This document shows positions 17,694 through 26,550 of a DNA stretch of 64,000 bases, in pieces. Source of the DNA: an uncultured Luminiphilus sp. (GTDB lineage: Bacteria > Pseudomonadota > Gammaproteobacteria > Pseudomonadales > Halieaceae); NCBI GenBank assembly GCA_943787485.1, contig CALSMP010000003.1, positions 62,001 to 126,000 of the forward strand, written 5' to 3'. A model generated the notes under the pieces. That model did not search any database, was not told the DNA's origin, and was given only the letters and a program-made list of their open reading frames with translations. How positions within the stretch are numbered: the first letter of the stretch is position 1; the number at the start of each line of letters is the position of its first letter. The translations under genes were made by a program, and so were the position numbers.

Positions 17694-19892
17694 CTAAAAC
17701 TGAACGCCCAGCGTGGCGCCATAGGTTCTTGGCGGCAACACGGATCCCACTCGCAGCGAATCATAGAGCGGCGCTGTGATGATGTTATTTGATATCACCT
17801 CTTCATCACTCAGGTTTCTACCCCACACACTAAAGAACCACCGATCGTTGAAGGTATAATCAATGCTCGCATTAAATTGCTCATAGGCATCCTGATAGGC
17901 ATCGGTACGATTCCATTCAGTAAAGTAGACATCGTCTTGATAATAGGCCTCGCCACGAAGTCGCAATACGCCGTTACCCATTTCTGTCTCCCAGTTAACG
18001 CCGATTTTAGCGGTGCTCTCGGGGGCATTCGGTAAGGTGTTTCCACTGAGGTCAGCTATGGCAAAGCCATTGGCGTAATCACCGTTGAAGAATTCCTGGT
18101 ACTCCGCACTCAGGTAAGTCAGATAAAAGTCGATGGAAAACCCGTTGCCCAGATTTCCATCTATTTCCAGCTCTACGCCGTAGTTTTCTGCTTCAGCCGC
18201 ATTAATGGTGGACACCGTACTGGTCTCATCAACAAAGGAAATCTGCAGATCGGCGTAGTCGTAGAAAAAGGCCGCCACTGAATAGTTCAAGGTACCAGCG
18301 GCATTGCTGCCCTTGATGCCAAACTCAAACGCATCAACGGTTTCCGGATCGAGCGCCGGGCTCAAGCTCCCCGTGTTGATTACCCCGGACTTGAATGCTT
18401 CGGTGTAAGTACCATAGAGCATCAAAGTGTCACTTGGAGTCCATTGGACCGTGACCCGCGGCGTAACATCATTCCAGCTCGCACGCTGGTCGGTCGGCAC
18501 ATTCAGCTGGATCGCATCAAAGATAAAGGATCCTGTACCAGCTCGCTCCTCATAGTTGTAACGTAATCCACCGATGATCGCGAGCTGATCGCTCAACCGG
18601 AAAGTGGCCTCTGCATAGGCTCCCCATGCCTCGATATCAACATCCCCGTCCTGCAGGTAGTTACCACCATTAATGGCATCGCCAATCGGCGTGCCGCAAA
18701 GCTCGGGCGCTAGAAGTGAGCAAATGTTCGTGAGCGGTACCTTAACCTCGCCGTATAACTCCTCGTCGAAATACATCACCCCGGCAATAATATCGAGCCG
18801 ATCGGCGCTGTAATTAAGAATGAATTCCTGACCGAAGGAATCACTCTCTTCGGTATAGTTATTTTGCCCAAACAGATTAGCGTCAGTTGAGTCAAGGTCG
18901 TCGCGCAAAAATCGATCCATGCTCTGAACCGACGTGATCGAACGCAGGCTCAGGTTGTCGGATAGCTCCCAGTTCAACGTCAGGTTGGCCAGCTGGCCGT
19001 CTCGATCGTTCAATGCTTCTTGATCAGAGTTGATGTCGTGGAAGCCACCGCCCACCATATCGACAGTTTGGCCGCCCATAAAAATAACGGCCAAAGGAAC
19101 GGGAGCGGCTGAGCCGGCAGATTGACCGAAATAGTTGAAGGCGTAGTTGTTATCGTCTTCCTCGTAATACTGGAGTGAGAGCATGCCGGTGAATGGACCA
19201 CCGTTGTCATACGCAAACGTCGCTCGAACTGCCTGTGCATCGCGGTTATTCACATCGTCGCCGCTGTAGATATTGGTACCGTACCCATCCCTTTTCTCTA
19301 AGCTTGTCGCCACGCGCATGGAGAATGCGTCGCCCATGGGTACATCAACGGCACCCTGGAATTTGGCCAAGCCATAGTTGCCTACGGAAAAATTGAGATA
19401 ACCACCAAACTCGTCACCGGGCTTACTGGTGACCATATTAATGGCACCCGCCGTTGCGCCGCGCCCGTAGAGGGTGCCCTGGGGTCCTCGCAGAACTTCA
19501 ACCTGATCAAGATCGAACATGCCCATCAACTGCGCCGCCGGCCGCGGCACGATGGCACCGTCTTGCAAGAAGGCAACGGCACCCTCACCCCCGATATCAA
19601 TACTGGTCATACCGATGCCACGCATGAACACGCGCGCAAAACCAAACTGATCACCGAGAGAAAGATTGGGAATCGCTACCTGCATATCGCGGATTTCCTG
19701 AATACCTCCCGGCTGAATAGCATCAGAACCTAAGACGTTTGCGGCTCCCGCTAAATCTTGAAGCGCCACTGATCTTTTGGTTGCCGTAACGACGACCTCT
19801 TCCAGCGCATTCTCCTGTGCAATAGCGCTTACGCTGGAAGCCAGCACACAGAGACCAAAACCCATTGCTTTTTTTGTGTTGAATGTACTCAT
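17694..19892 (-). CDS. TonB-dependent outer-membrane receptor
   Basis: 732 residues from the ATG at 19892, which has GAGGG upstream; a TTG two codons earlier is less likely. Signal peptide with AIAQEN cleavage region near residue 26, TonB-box-like ALEEVVVTATKR, plug domain with VEVLRGPQGTLYGRGATAGAIN near 130, and a 22-strand-type barrel ending in Phe (YGATLGVQF). It imports a ligand across the outer membrane with TonB energy. Because it is embedded in an operon with a P450, an LLM oxygenase and CoA ligases, the ligand is more likely a hydrophobic carbon source than iron. This substrate call is inference. Confidence 0.93.
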   Translation of the reverse strand: MSTFNTKKAMGFGLCVLASSVSAIAQENALEEVVVTATKRSVALQDLAGAANVLGSDAIQPGGIQEIRDMQVAIPNLSLGDQFGFARVFMRGIGMTSIDIGGEGAVAFLQDGAIVPRPAAQLMGMFDLDQVEVLRGPQGTLYGRGATAGAINMVTSKPGDEFGGYLNFSVGNYGLAKFQGAVDVPMGDAFSMRVATSLEKRDGYGTNIYSGDDVNNRDAQAVRATFAYDNGGPFTGMLSLQYYEEDDNNYAFNYFGQSAGSAAPVPLAVIFMGGQTVDMVGGGFHDINSDQEALNDRDGQLANLTLNWELSDNLSLRSITSVQSMDRFLRDDLDSTDANLFGQNNYTEESDSFGQEFILNYSADRLDIIAGVMYFDEELYGEVKVPLTNICSLLAPELCGTPIGDAINGGNYLQDGDVDIEAWGAYAEATFRLSDQLAIIGGLRYNYEERAGTGSFIFDAIQLNVPTDQRASWNDVTPRVTVQWTPSDTLMLYGTYTEAFKSGVINTGSLSPALDPETVDAFEFGIKGSNAAGTLNYSVAAFFYDYADLQISFVDETSTVSTINAAEAENYGVELEIDGNLGNGFSIDFYLTYLSAEYQEFFNGDYANGFAIADLSGNTLPNAPESTAKIGVNWETEMGNGVLRLRGEAYYQDDVYFTEWNRTDAYQDAYEQFNASIDYTFNDRWFFSVWGRNLSDEEVISNNIITAPLYDSLRVGSVLPPRTYGATLGVQF

Positions 19893-19938
19893 GATCAATC
19901 CCTCAGAGGTTTTGCTTAGTTATTGTAAATTAAGGTGG

Positions 19939-21558
19939 TTATCGTTTTTTTTCCCGCTTGAATTTTATGTCATACATTTCCCGATCCCAGCTATCAGACG
20001 TTACCCCTTCGCTTCTGAGCACATGCTTCATAACTTTGGATGAGGGCGTCTTGGGCAGCTCGTCTAATACTCTTATATAGCGAGGCACCATAAAATAAGG
20101 CATCCGTTCGCCGAGAAATTCAACAAGATCTTTTGGATCAATATCTTTGCCGGCAACGGGCGCCACAGAAATCATGACGTCATCCTCGCCGAGGTCACTG
20201 GGAACGGCATACGCTGCGGCCTCGCGAACGGAAGGATAGGCAACAACCTCGGCCTCCACCTCAAAGGATGAAATATTCTCACCCCGTCGTCGCATTGCAT
20301 CCTTCATGCGGTCCACAAAATAGAAGTACCCCTCGTCATCCTGACGGAAGCAGTCGCCCGTATGGAACCAGCCATTTCGCCACGCCTCTGCAGTGGCCTC
20401 AGGATTTTTGTAATAGCCGCTGTTCATTCCCCATGGTCGGTCGGTTCGCACGATCATCTCGCCGATTTCCCCCGGCGCGACCTCGCAATCATTTTCATCC
20501 ACGAGCCGAACGTCAACGCCCTCCCGCTTTTTGCCGCAGGTGCCGCGCTTAGTGGGGTTTGGCTCTGAGACAATCGGAGAAGAAATTTCCGTCATATTGA
20601 AAATGGTGTAGACGTCAATTCCAAACCGCTCATAGAACTCGGTACAGGTCTCGGTTAGTGGCACCATGAATGCCAGCCGCACATCGTGGTTTTTATCGTC
20701 GTCACTCGGCTCCTGCTTAAGCAAGAAAGTGGTCATCACGCCCAACAGAAAAAATGCCGTGGTTTTACTTTCCCTGACAAAAGGCCAGAATTTCTCGGTG
20801 TCAAAGCCATCCATCACCGCGATCGATCCACCTCGGCAAAGCATGACAAAGATAACGCCCATACCGCCGATGTGGAAAATGGGCATGTTGATCAGGAAGC
20901 GATCTTCACCCGTTACGAAGTGCCAGGTCTCGGGACCTGCGTTCGTGAAAATGTGCAGATAGGAAGAAAGAACCCCTTTTGAAGGCCCGGTAGTGCCAGA
21001 CGTAAAAATAATTGACTGCACATCCCAAGGCTCAATAGGCCGATCTAATTCAGGCGGCTCACTCGCGGTTGATTCTACGCCGTAGAAATCCACTCCATTA
21101 ATGGCTTCAGGTAAAACGTACTCGCCAACAGCGATGGCTTTTTCGATCTGAGCAACGTCTACCTCTCCAAGCCGCTCGAGGAGCTGGCCATGAGCAACGA
21201 TCACCTTGGCATCGGAAACATTGAGGACATGGCTGAGCACCTGCCCCTTATAGGCAGTGTTCAGCGGCACAAATACCGCACCGAGATAGTTAATAGCAAA
21301 AAAGGTCAGGATGGCTTCTTTACTGTCAAACATCCATACCGCGACGTGATCGCCGCGGCCGACGCCCTGATCATGAAAACCCCCGGCGAGTTTTCGCACC
21401 TTTTGACGCAGCTGCGCGTAAGACCAGGTCTCGCCGTCCTGAAAAACGGCGAAATCCTCAGATCCTTTCTCGTCAGCCAAGTTGTCGATTAAGTAGCGGG
21501 TTACACAACGCTCTCTTGGCGGTATTCGGGGATCGAATAACACTGATGGATCAGTCAT
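19939..21558 (-). CDS. AMP-binding CoA ligase (CaiC-like)
   Basis: 539 residues from the ATG at 21558, which overlaps the end of the TetR gene by 8 bases (ATGACTGA); a longer frame to 21585 is open but less well placed. ATP loop TSGTTGPSKGVLSSY near residue 184, acyl site motif FNMTEISSP near 325, TGDCFRQDDEGYFYFVDR near 400 with RRRGENISSFEVE, and catalytic Lys in TPSSKVMKH near 518. Resembles crotonobetaine/carnitine-CoA ligase and 2-hydroxyisobutyrate-CoA ligase-like enzymes. It should activate a small or polar carboxylic acid. Co-translation with the TetR gene and proximity to the B12 mutase make it the likely supplier of the mutase pathway's CoA ester. Confidence 0.88.
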   Translation of the reverse strand: MTDPSVLFDPRIPPRERCVTRYLIDNLADEKGSEDFAVFQDGETWSYAQLRQKVRKLAGGFHDQGVGRGDHVAVWMFDSKEAILTFFAINYLGAVFVPLNTAYKGQVLSHVLNVSDAKVIVAHGQLLERLGEVDVAQIEKAIAVGEYVLPEAINGVDFYGVESTASEPPELDRPIEPWDVQSIIFTSGTTGPSKGVLSSYLHIFTNAGPETWHFVTGEDRFLINMPIFHIGGMGVIFVMLCRGGSIAVMDGFDTEKFWPFVRESKTTAFFLLGVMTTFLLKQEPSDDDKNHDVRLAFMVPLTETCTEFYERFGIDVYTIFNMTEISSPIVSEPNPTKRGTCGKKREGVDVRLVDENDCEVAPGEIGEMIVRTDRPWGMNSGYYKNPEATAEAWRNGWFHTGDCFRQDDEGYFYFVDRMKDAMRRRGENISSFEVEAEVVAYPSVREAAAYAVPSDLGEDDVMISVAPVAGKDIDPKDLVEFLGERMPYFMVPRYIRVLDELPKTPSSKVMKHVLRSEGVTSDSWDREMYDIKFKREKKR

Positions 21559-22252
21559 GGCTCTCACTTTCAAGGGCTTGTTCATTCAAAGGCACAATCG
21601 GTTGTACCCGGGAGACAGTAGGCTCAGGCAACTCCACCGAAACCTGCACCAATCGCATAATCATTTCTTTAACGTGGGCAGTAATCTCTATCCGTGTACG
21701 CTTTCCAGAGGGCGAATACCAGAGGGATACCCAGGTCATGATGCCGCCAATGGTCGTGGCAGTCAGGACCGGGTCTTCTACAGACAAATCGCTTTCAGCG
21801 CTTCCTTGGGCTAATAAGGTGCCAAGCTTGTGGTCAAAGGCGCTGCGCAGTTCTCTGATAGTTCTCGCCTGGATTCGATCAAGGTGCTTTTCTTCGCGGG
21901 TATAGACCACAATGAAGTCTTGGTAATCGAAGATAATGTCCAGCACCGACTCAATTAAAATCGACAGCCGCTGCCGGGGCGCTGTTCGTAATGCCACCGC
22001 CCGCTCTACCGCATCCAGCGACAGTGAAATTCCGGTCTTACAGATATCGAAGAGGAGTTCGCCTTTGTTGGCATAGTGTAGATAAATTGATGGTTTGGTG
22101 ATGTGAAGCGTCTTGGCGACCGCCTCTAGCGTCGTGTTCTCATAACCCTCTTGATAAAACAGGCGGCACGCTTCCTCCCGAATCCGCCGGCGCTTAAAGT
22201 CCGCCACTTCATCCTTAAGCGTCAGTGATTTAGCCAAGCCGCCAGCAGCCAT
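21551..22252 (-). CDS. TetR family transcriptional regulator
   Basis: 233 residues. The N-terminal helix-turn-helix domain is clear around residues 18-65 (CRLFYQEGYENTTLEAVAK, then ITKPSIYLHYANKGELL). The C-terminal ligand domain has a hydrophobic dimerisation helix (TATTIGGIMTWVSLWY), as in FadR/KstR-like acyl-CoA-sensing members. It starts one base after the stop of the iron alcohol dehydrogenase and overlaps the CoA ligase by 8 bases. Local repression of both divergent operons is the most likely role; a candidate operator lies at 23468-23486. A CoA ester as effector is inference from context. Confidence 0.9.
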   Translation of the reverse strand: MAAGGLAKSLTLKDEVADFKRRRIREEACRLFYQEGYENTTLEAVAKTLHITKPSIYLHYANKGELLFDICKTGISLSLDAVERAVALRTAPRQRLSILIESVLDIIFDYQDFIVVYTREEKHLDRIQARTIRELRSAFDHKLGTLLAQGSAESDLSVEDPVLTATTIGGIMTWVSLWYSPSGKRTRIEITAHVKEMIMRLVQVSVELPEPTVSRVQPIVPLNEQALESESHD

Positions 22253-22253
22253 A

Positions 22254-23432
22254 TCAACGAGCCATTTCTAGTATCGTTTTTACATCGTGGGGGCCATCTA
22301 TCGGCCGAGGATTTGTGCGCGACCAAAAATCAAGCATGGTGTATTCAGCAATGATATCGAGTTTATCCTCACCAACCCCCACTGCCTCGAGAGAACGAGG
22401 CATCCCCAGACCCGAAATAAATTCATCCAGTATGTCGCTGGCATCGCGCTCCGGCTGATTAAAGCAGGCGCTTATCTGCTGTTGTTTATCACCGTTTACG
22501 GGCTTGTTGTAAGCAAGCACTGCCGGTGCCATAACACAGGAGCAGTAGCCGTGGGGTACGTCAGCTGTTCCCCCAAGGACATGACCAATGGCATGGCTGG
22601 CTCCCATGGGTACGCCACCAATGATGGGAATCATCGACTGCCAGGCGCCAACCTGACAGCGCAGGCGCGCGTCGAGGTTAGAAGGATCGGCTTTCACCGC
22701 GGGTAAGGCCTCCGCCAGAATCCGCAAAGCGCTACCGGCGACACCATCACAAAAATAATTAGAATGTTTCGAGCCAAAGGCCTCCAACGCATGATCGACC
22801 GCTCGCACCCCGGTAGAAAACCAGAGCCATTCAGGGGTATGCACAGTGAGAGCGGGATCAAGAACAATCGCAATGGGTGCCATCATCCGATGGGTGTAGC
22901 CCTGCTTTTTATTCTCCCGATCATCTGTCACACCGCCCATGGTGTTGAATTCACCTCCGGAAAGCGTCGTCGGGCAGCAGATGACCCTTATATCGGGGGC
23001 TTCGAAGTCGGGCACGACGGTGTCGCCGTTGTCATCTACGTAAACATAGAACCCTTCGAAGTCCTCATGCTTTTTAATTCCGTGTTTCAGCCCAAGCGCA
23101 ATCACCTTGCCCGCATCTGTCACCGACCCACCACCCACCGTGATGATCAAATCGGCGTTACAAGCTCTTGCTGCCTCCATGGCTTTTAGCACGTCGGTGC
23201 GCGGCCCATGAGGTCCGATGCCATCAAACACAGCGGCTACGGAATCACCCAAGGCAGACTCTATGAGTGAAATTTCATCGGTTTGCGCTCGCAGCGTGGA
23301 ACTGACGAGGAGGAAGACCCGCTTGGCGTTAAGCGTTTTCACTTCTTCCGCGAGCGCGTCCGCGGCGCGTCGCCCTATGTGCACCCGCTCAGTGGCCGTA
23401 AGGCCAAGTGTGGCACTGTCTGCAGAGAACAT
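22254..23432 (-). CDS. Iron-containing alcohol dehydrogenase
   Basis: 392 residues, full length for the group III (iron-dependent) alcohol dehydrogenase family. NAD-binding GGGSVTDAGKVIAL lies near residue 100, PTTLSGGEF near 153, and the metal ligands are visible as DHALEAFGS (near 212), ASHAIGHVLGGTADVPHG (near 280) and a further His. The closest functional groups I recognise are maleylacetate reductase-like and 4-hydroxybutyrate or lactaldehyde dehydrogenase-like enzymes; the substrate is not certain. It is the first gene of the minus-strand operon and diverges from the mutase operon across 113 bases. Confidence 0.88.
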   Translation of the reverse strand: MFSADSATLGLTATERVHIGRRAADALAEEVKTLNAKRVFLLVSSTLRAQTDEISLIESALGDSVAAVFDGIGPHGPRTDVLKAMEAARACNADLIITVGGGSVTDAGKVIALGLKHGIKKHEDFEGFYVYVDDNGDTVVPDFEAPDIRVICCPTTLSGGEFNTMGGVTDDRENKKQGYTHRMMAPIAIVLDPALTVHTPEWLWFSTGVRAVDHALEAFGSKHSNYFCDGVAGSALRILAEALPAVKADPSNLDARLRCQVGAWQSMIPIIGGVPMGASHAIGHVLGGTADVPHGYCSCVMAPAVLAYNKPVNGDKQQQISACFNQPERDASDILDEFISGLGMPRSLEAVGVGEDKLDIIAEYTMLDFWSRTNPRPIDGPHDVKTILEMAR

Positions 23433-23467
23433 GACGAACCCCCGTTGTTATAGTTTTGACCGGAGGG

Positions 23468-23486
23468 TATCAATCCTATACTGATA
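23468..23486. promoter_or_regulatory. Candidate operator/promoter between divergent operons
   Basis: TATCAATCCTATACTGATA is a 19-base inverted repeat with five-base arms (TATCA/TGATA) and one further inner pair. It covers a TATACT -10-like box (23477-23482) that lies 15 bases after TTGACC (23456-23461) on the + strand. It sits in the 113-base gap between the iron alcohol dehydrogenase (with the TetR gene behind it) and the mutase operon, where a local TetR repressor would be expected to act. Confidence 0.4.
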
Positions 23487-23545
23487 AGTAAATTGCTGTA
23501 TGCTAGCTCCATAAGCCCCTAAAAAAATAGCGACCACGGTAAGCC

Positions 23546-25177
23546 ATGGCAGAAAAATCCCCCCCAAAAGCGGCTTTTGCCGCATCCGGCATCGAGCTCA
23601 AAACTTTTTACACCGAGTCGGATATTCCCAAGGCGCATCGCGCCCGCATGAACCTGGCGCCAGGCGATGCGCCGTATCAGCGTGGATTCCACCCTGCGGG
23701 CTACCGCAGCAAGCCCTGGCGAATTTTCCAGCTTAGCGGCTTTGGCAAACCCGAGGATGAAAACGAGCGAATCAAGTTTTTGCTCAAAAATGGCGAAACC
23801 GGCTTCATCATGGAGCACGACCGCAACACCGCAGACCACTGCTACAACGTCGATCACCCAGACGTAGTCGCGCGGCGCGAGGACGTCGGCCTGACGGGCG
23901 CAGTCATGCAAAGCGTTAGAGACACAGCGATATGCATGGATGGCCTCCCCATCGATACCAGTTTCGGACACGCGGGCGGCGCGGTGGTGCAACACGCGCC
24001 ATTTGCTCTGGCAGCCTATTGGACGGTCGCAAAACAGCGGGGATTTGATCTGGCCAAGATAGCGGGCACAGGCCAGAGTGATTTTAATCTCACCTACCTC
24101 GGCTGTGTGACGAAAGAGCAAATCCCCACCCAGGCCGGGTTACGCTTCAACGCCGATATCATCGAATTCTGTGATCAATACCTGCCGCGGTGGGTACCTG
24201 TCTCTATCGCTGGCTACAACGCCGCTGACACTGGTCTTACACCCGACCAAGAGCTAGGCGTTCTGTTTGCCAATGCCGTCGAGTATCTGGATGAAATAAA
24301 ACGTCGGGGCAATATCGATGTACGAAGCGCAGCCAAGGCCTGTGGAGGCGTCAGTTTCCGCGCGTCAATCCAGATTATTGAAGAGGCTTGTAAAATGCGA
24401 GCCGCCCGGCTGATGTGGTCTGACCTACTCCGGCAACGCTACGACATCACTGACCCCAAGATAGCGAATCTGCGAATTCACTGCGTCACCGCTGGCTCGA
24501 AGATGACCTATCAGCAGCCGCTGAACAACATTGTCCGGGGCACGCTGATGGCATTGGGCGCCGTATTTGGCGGCGTCCAATCGCTGGGTGTTTCAGGCTA
24601 CGACGAGGCGCTTTCCATACCCTCTGAACACGCGCACCAGATGTCAGTCAGAATCCAGCAGATTATTCAGGAAGAGACGGGCATCGCCCATGTGACCGAC
24701 CCACTCGGTGGTTCCTACTACATCGAAACGCTGACCGCCCAACTCGCGGAGAAAGCCTGGCAGTTCTTTGAGGAAATCCAAGGGCAGGGGGGCTATCTGG
24801 CAGCACTCGACTCCGGCTGGCTCCACAGTAAGGCCTCGGATAACCAGTACAAAGAGTTCATGGACACCGAATCAGGCGAGCAAAAGATCATTGGCGTTAA
24901 TTGTTTTCGGGATGATGAGTCCCCGTTTCATGTAGACGGTTTTATGGGAACGGACGATGCGTTTGACGTGGCCACCTCAAGGTTGCAAGACGTCTTGAGA
25001 ACACGGCATGAAACGGCGGCGGCATCTGCGCTAAAACAGCTGGAGGCAGACTGTAAAGGCGAGGTCAACATCATGCCCGCCATGATGCAAGCCATGGATG
25101 CTGAGGTCACGCTTGGTGAGATAGGCAACGTATTCCGGCAGGTGTATGGCAACTGGAATACTCCAATACAGACCTGA
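23546..25177 (+). CDS. B12-dependent acyl-CoA mutase, large subunit, divergent active site
   Basis: 543 residues; a catalytic TIM-barrel subunit of the methylmalonyl-CoA mutase superfamily without the B12 domain, as in the split enzymes IcmA, HcmA and archaeal MCM. Recognisable segments: PWRIFQLSGFG (MCM PWTIRQYAGF), LAKIAGTGQSDF, VSIAGYNAADTG, AARLMWSDLL, HVTDPLGGSYYIE and IGVNCFRDDE. By-eye alignment to MCM gives Leu63 at the Tyr89 position, Glu90 at Ala116, Cys187 at Arg207 and Asn225 at the catalytic His244. MCM has Tyr/Ala/Arg/His; ICM has Phe at 89 and Gln at 207; HCM has Ile and Asp at the first two. So this is none of the known enzymes by signature. It presumably uses adenosylcobalamin to rearrange an unknown acyl-CoA; loss of the His could alter the mechanism. 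The small subunit follows 10 bases later. Confidence 0.88.
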   Translation: MAEKSPPKAAFAASGIELKTFYTESDIPKAHRARMNLAPGDAPYQRGFHPAGYRSKPWRIFQLSGFGKPEDENERIKFLLKNGETGFIMEHDRNTADHCYNVDHPDVVARREDVGLTGAVMQSVRDTAICMDGLPIDTSFGHAGGAVVQHAPFALAAYWTVAKQRGFDLAKIAGTGQSDFNLTYLGCVTKEQIPTQAGLRFNADIIEFCDQYLPRWVPVSIAGYNAADTGLTPDQELGVLFANAVEYLDEIKRRGNIDVRSAAKACGGVSFRASIQIIEEACKMRAARLMWSDLLRQRYDITDPKIANLRIHCVTAGSKMTYQQPLNNIVRGTLMALGAVFGGVQSLGVSGYDEALSIPSEHAHQMSVRIQQIIQEETGIAHVTDPLGGSYYIETLTAQLAEKAWQFFEEIQGQGGYLAALDSGWLHSKASDNQYKEFMDTESGEQKIIGVNCFRDDESPFHVDGFMGTDDAFDVATSRLQDVLRTRHETAAASALKQLEADCKGEVNIMPAMMQAMDAEVTLGEIGNVFRQVYGNWNTPIQT

Positions 25178-25187
25178 GGCAACCCCG

Positions 25188-25574
25188 ATGTCACAAGCAC
25201 AAAAACGTATTCTTATGGCGAAGACTGGACTGGACGGTCACTGGCGGGGCCCCACAATAGTAGCTCGCGCGCTTCGAGACGCAGGCTTCGAAGTCATCAT
25301 GATTGGCATGGCCAATACCGACGACATCGTGTCCGCTGCGGTAGATGAGGACGTTGATTTGGTGGGTCTGAATATTGGCGGCCACATTGATGTGGCGAAA
25401 CGCGCCATTGCCCAAGTTCAGGCTACCCGTCCCGAATTACCGATCTTTGCCGGTGGGACTATTCCACCCCATGCAGCGAAAGACCTTGAAGCCCTTGGGG
25501 TTGAGGTATATCCCCCGGGCTCACAGCTGTCAGACATTGTTGATGCCGCAGAGCGATTGACAGGCAGAAAGTGA
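25188..25574 (+). CDS. B12-binding small subunit of acyl-CoA mutase
   Basis: 128 residues from the ATG at 25188 (GAGG just upstream); the longer frame from 25146 overlaps the large subunit. A stand-alone cobalamin-binding domain: ILMAKTGLDGHWRG carries the base-off motif DxHxxG with the lower-axial His at residue 18 and the conserved Lys at 12. Near residue 95, AGGTIPP is the GG motif. The SxL motif seen in MCM (SSLAAGH) is replaced by LNIGGH. It pairs with the 543-residue subunit to form the holoenzyme. Its stop overlaps the GTG of the GTPase gene (GTGA), so three genes are translationally linked. Confidence 0.9.
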   Translation: MSQAQKRILMAKTGLDGHWRGPTIVARALRDAGFEVIMIGMANTDDIVSAAVDEDVDLVGLNIGGHIDVAKRAIAQVQATRPELPIFAGGTIPPHAAKDLEALGVEVYPPGSQLSDIVDAAERLTGRK

Positions 25575-26524
25575 CCGAGGATTTACCCGCTCAAATTTCG
25601 GCGCTACTGGCGCGTTGCGGTGAAGGAGACCGACTCGCTCTCGCCCGTCTGTTGTCATTGCTCGAACGTGAGCCTGCCGCCGAGGGCTTTATTCGCACCC
25701 AACTCGACAGTACCCCCGCCAAGAGCGCCTTTGTCATTGGATTTACCGGCGCCCCAGGCGCTGGCAAGTCATCGCTGATCAACGCCCTGCTACCCGAGGC
25801 CTGCCAATCGGGTGCCAAGGTCGCGGTGCTGGCAGTTGACCCCAGCTCCCCGGTCTCCGGCGGGGCCTTGCTTGGCGATCGCGTCAGGATGCAGGGCCAT
25901 AGCCAAGGGGCAAATGTCTTCATCCGGTCTATGGCATCGAGGGGTGAAAATGGCGGCCTTACCCGAACAACCGAAACCGCCATTCGGCTCCTGGCGCTCG
26001 GTGGTTGGAACCAAATTTTGGTTGAGACACTCGGTATCGGCCAGGTTGAACTTGATATCGTTAATCTTGCGACCACCGTGGTTGTCGTTTTGACCCCGGG
26101 CTGGGGAGATTCTTTTCAGGCAAACAAGGCAGGACTCACCGAAGTTGGCGATGTCTTTGTTATCAACAAAGCGGATAAGGAAGGACTGAATCAAACCCGC
26201 GTTGATCTTCAGGATTCATTATCGCTTCTCTCCTCCACAATAGCGCCGGTGATCGCTGAAACTGTAGCAACCACTGGACAAGGTATTGCTGAACTTTGGC
26301 AGACAATACGCTCACAGACCACGGCCATGACTGATGCCGGCCTCATAGACCAAAGAAGATCTCTGAGGCAAAGCAAGCTGGTGGAGAAGGCACTGCTTCG
26401 GCACCTTGAGTCTCAGCTGAAGGAGCTCCTCGCCAGTGAAACCGGAAAGTCTGTTCTGAGTGACATTGCGCGGGGGAAGCTAACCCTTGAGGAAGCCTAC
26501 AGAAAACTAGTGACCAAGCTGTAG
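25571..26524 (+). CDS. meaB: MeaB/ArgK-type G3E GTPase chaperone of B12 mutase
   Basis: 317 residues with a GTG start at 25571. Walker A GAPGAGKSS near residue 61, LAVDPSSPVSGGALLGDR (switch region typical of MeaB/MMAA) near 95, ETLGIGQVE near 155, and the specificity motif NKAD near 200. MeaB proteins gate the loading and editing of adenosylcobalamin in their partner mutase and protect it from inactivation. Placement directly after the mutase subunits, with a 4-base overlap, supports a dedicated partner rather than a general MCM chaperone. The usual ETVGVGQSE is ETLGIGQVE here, a small change that parallels the divergence of the mutase. Confidence 0.93.
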   Translation: MTEDLPAQISALLARCGEGDRLALARLLSLLEREPAAEGFIRTQLDSTPAKSAFVIGFTGAPGAGKSSLINALLPEACQSGAKVAVLAVDPSSPVSGGALLGDRVRMQGHSQGANVFIRSMASRGENGGLTRTTETAIRLLALGGWNQILVETLGIGQVELDIVNLATTVVVVLTPGWGDSFQANKAGLTEVGDVFVINKADKEGLNQTRVDLQDSLSLLSSTIAPVIAETVATTGQGIAELWQTIRSQTTAMTDAGLIDQRRSLRQSKLVEKALLRHLESQLKELLASETGKSVLSDIARGKLTLEEAYRKLVTKL

Positions 26525-26550
26525 CAACGTAGATACCGGTGAGGTAGCCC

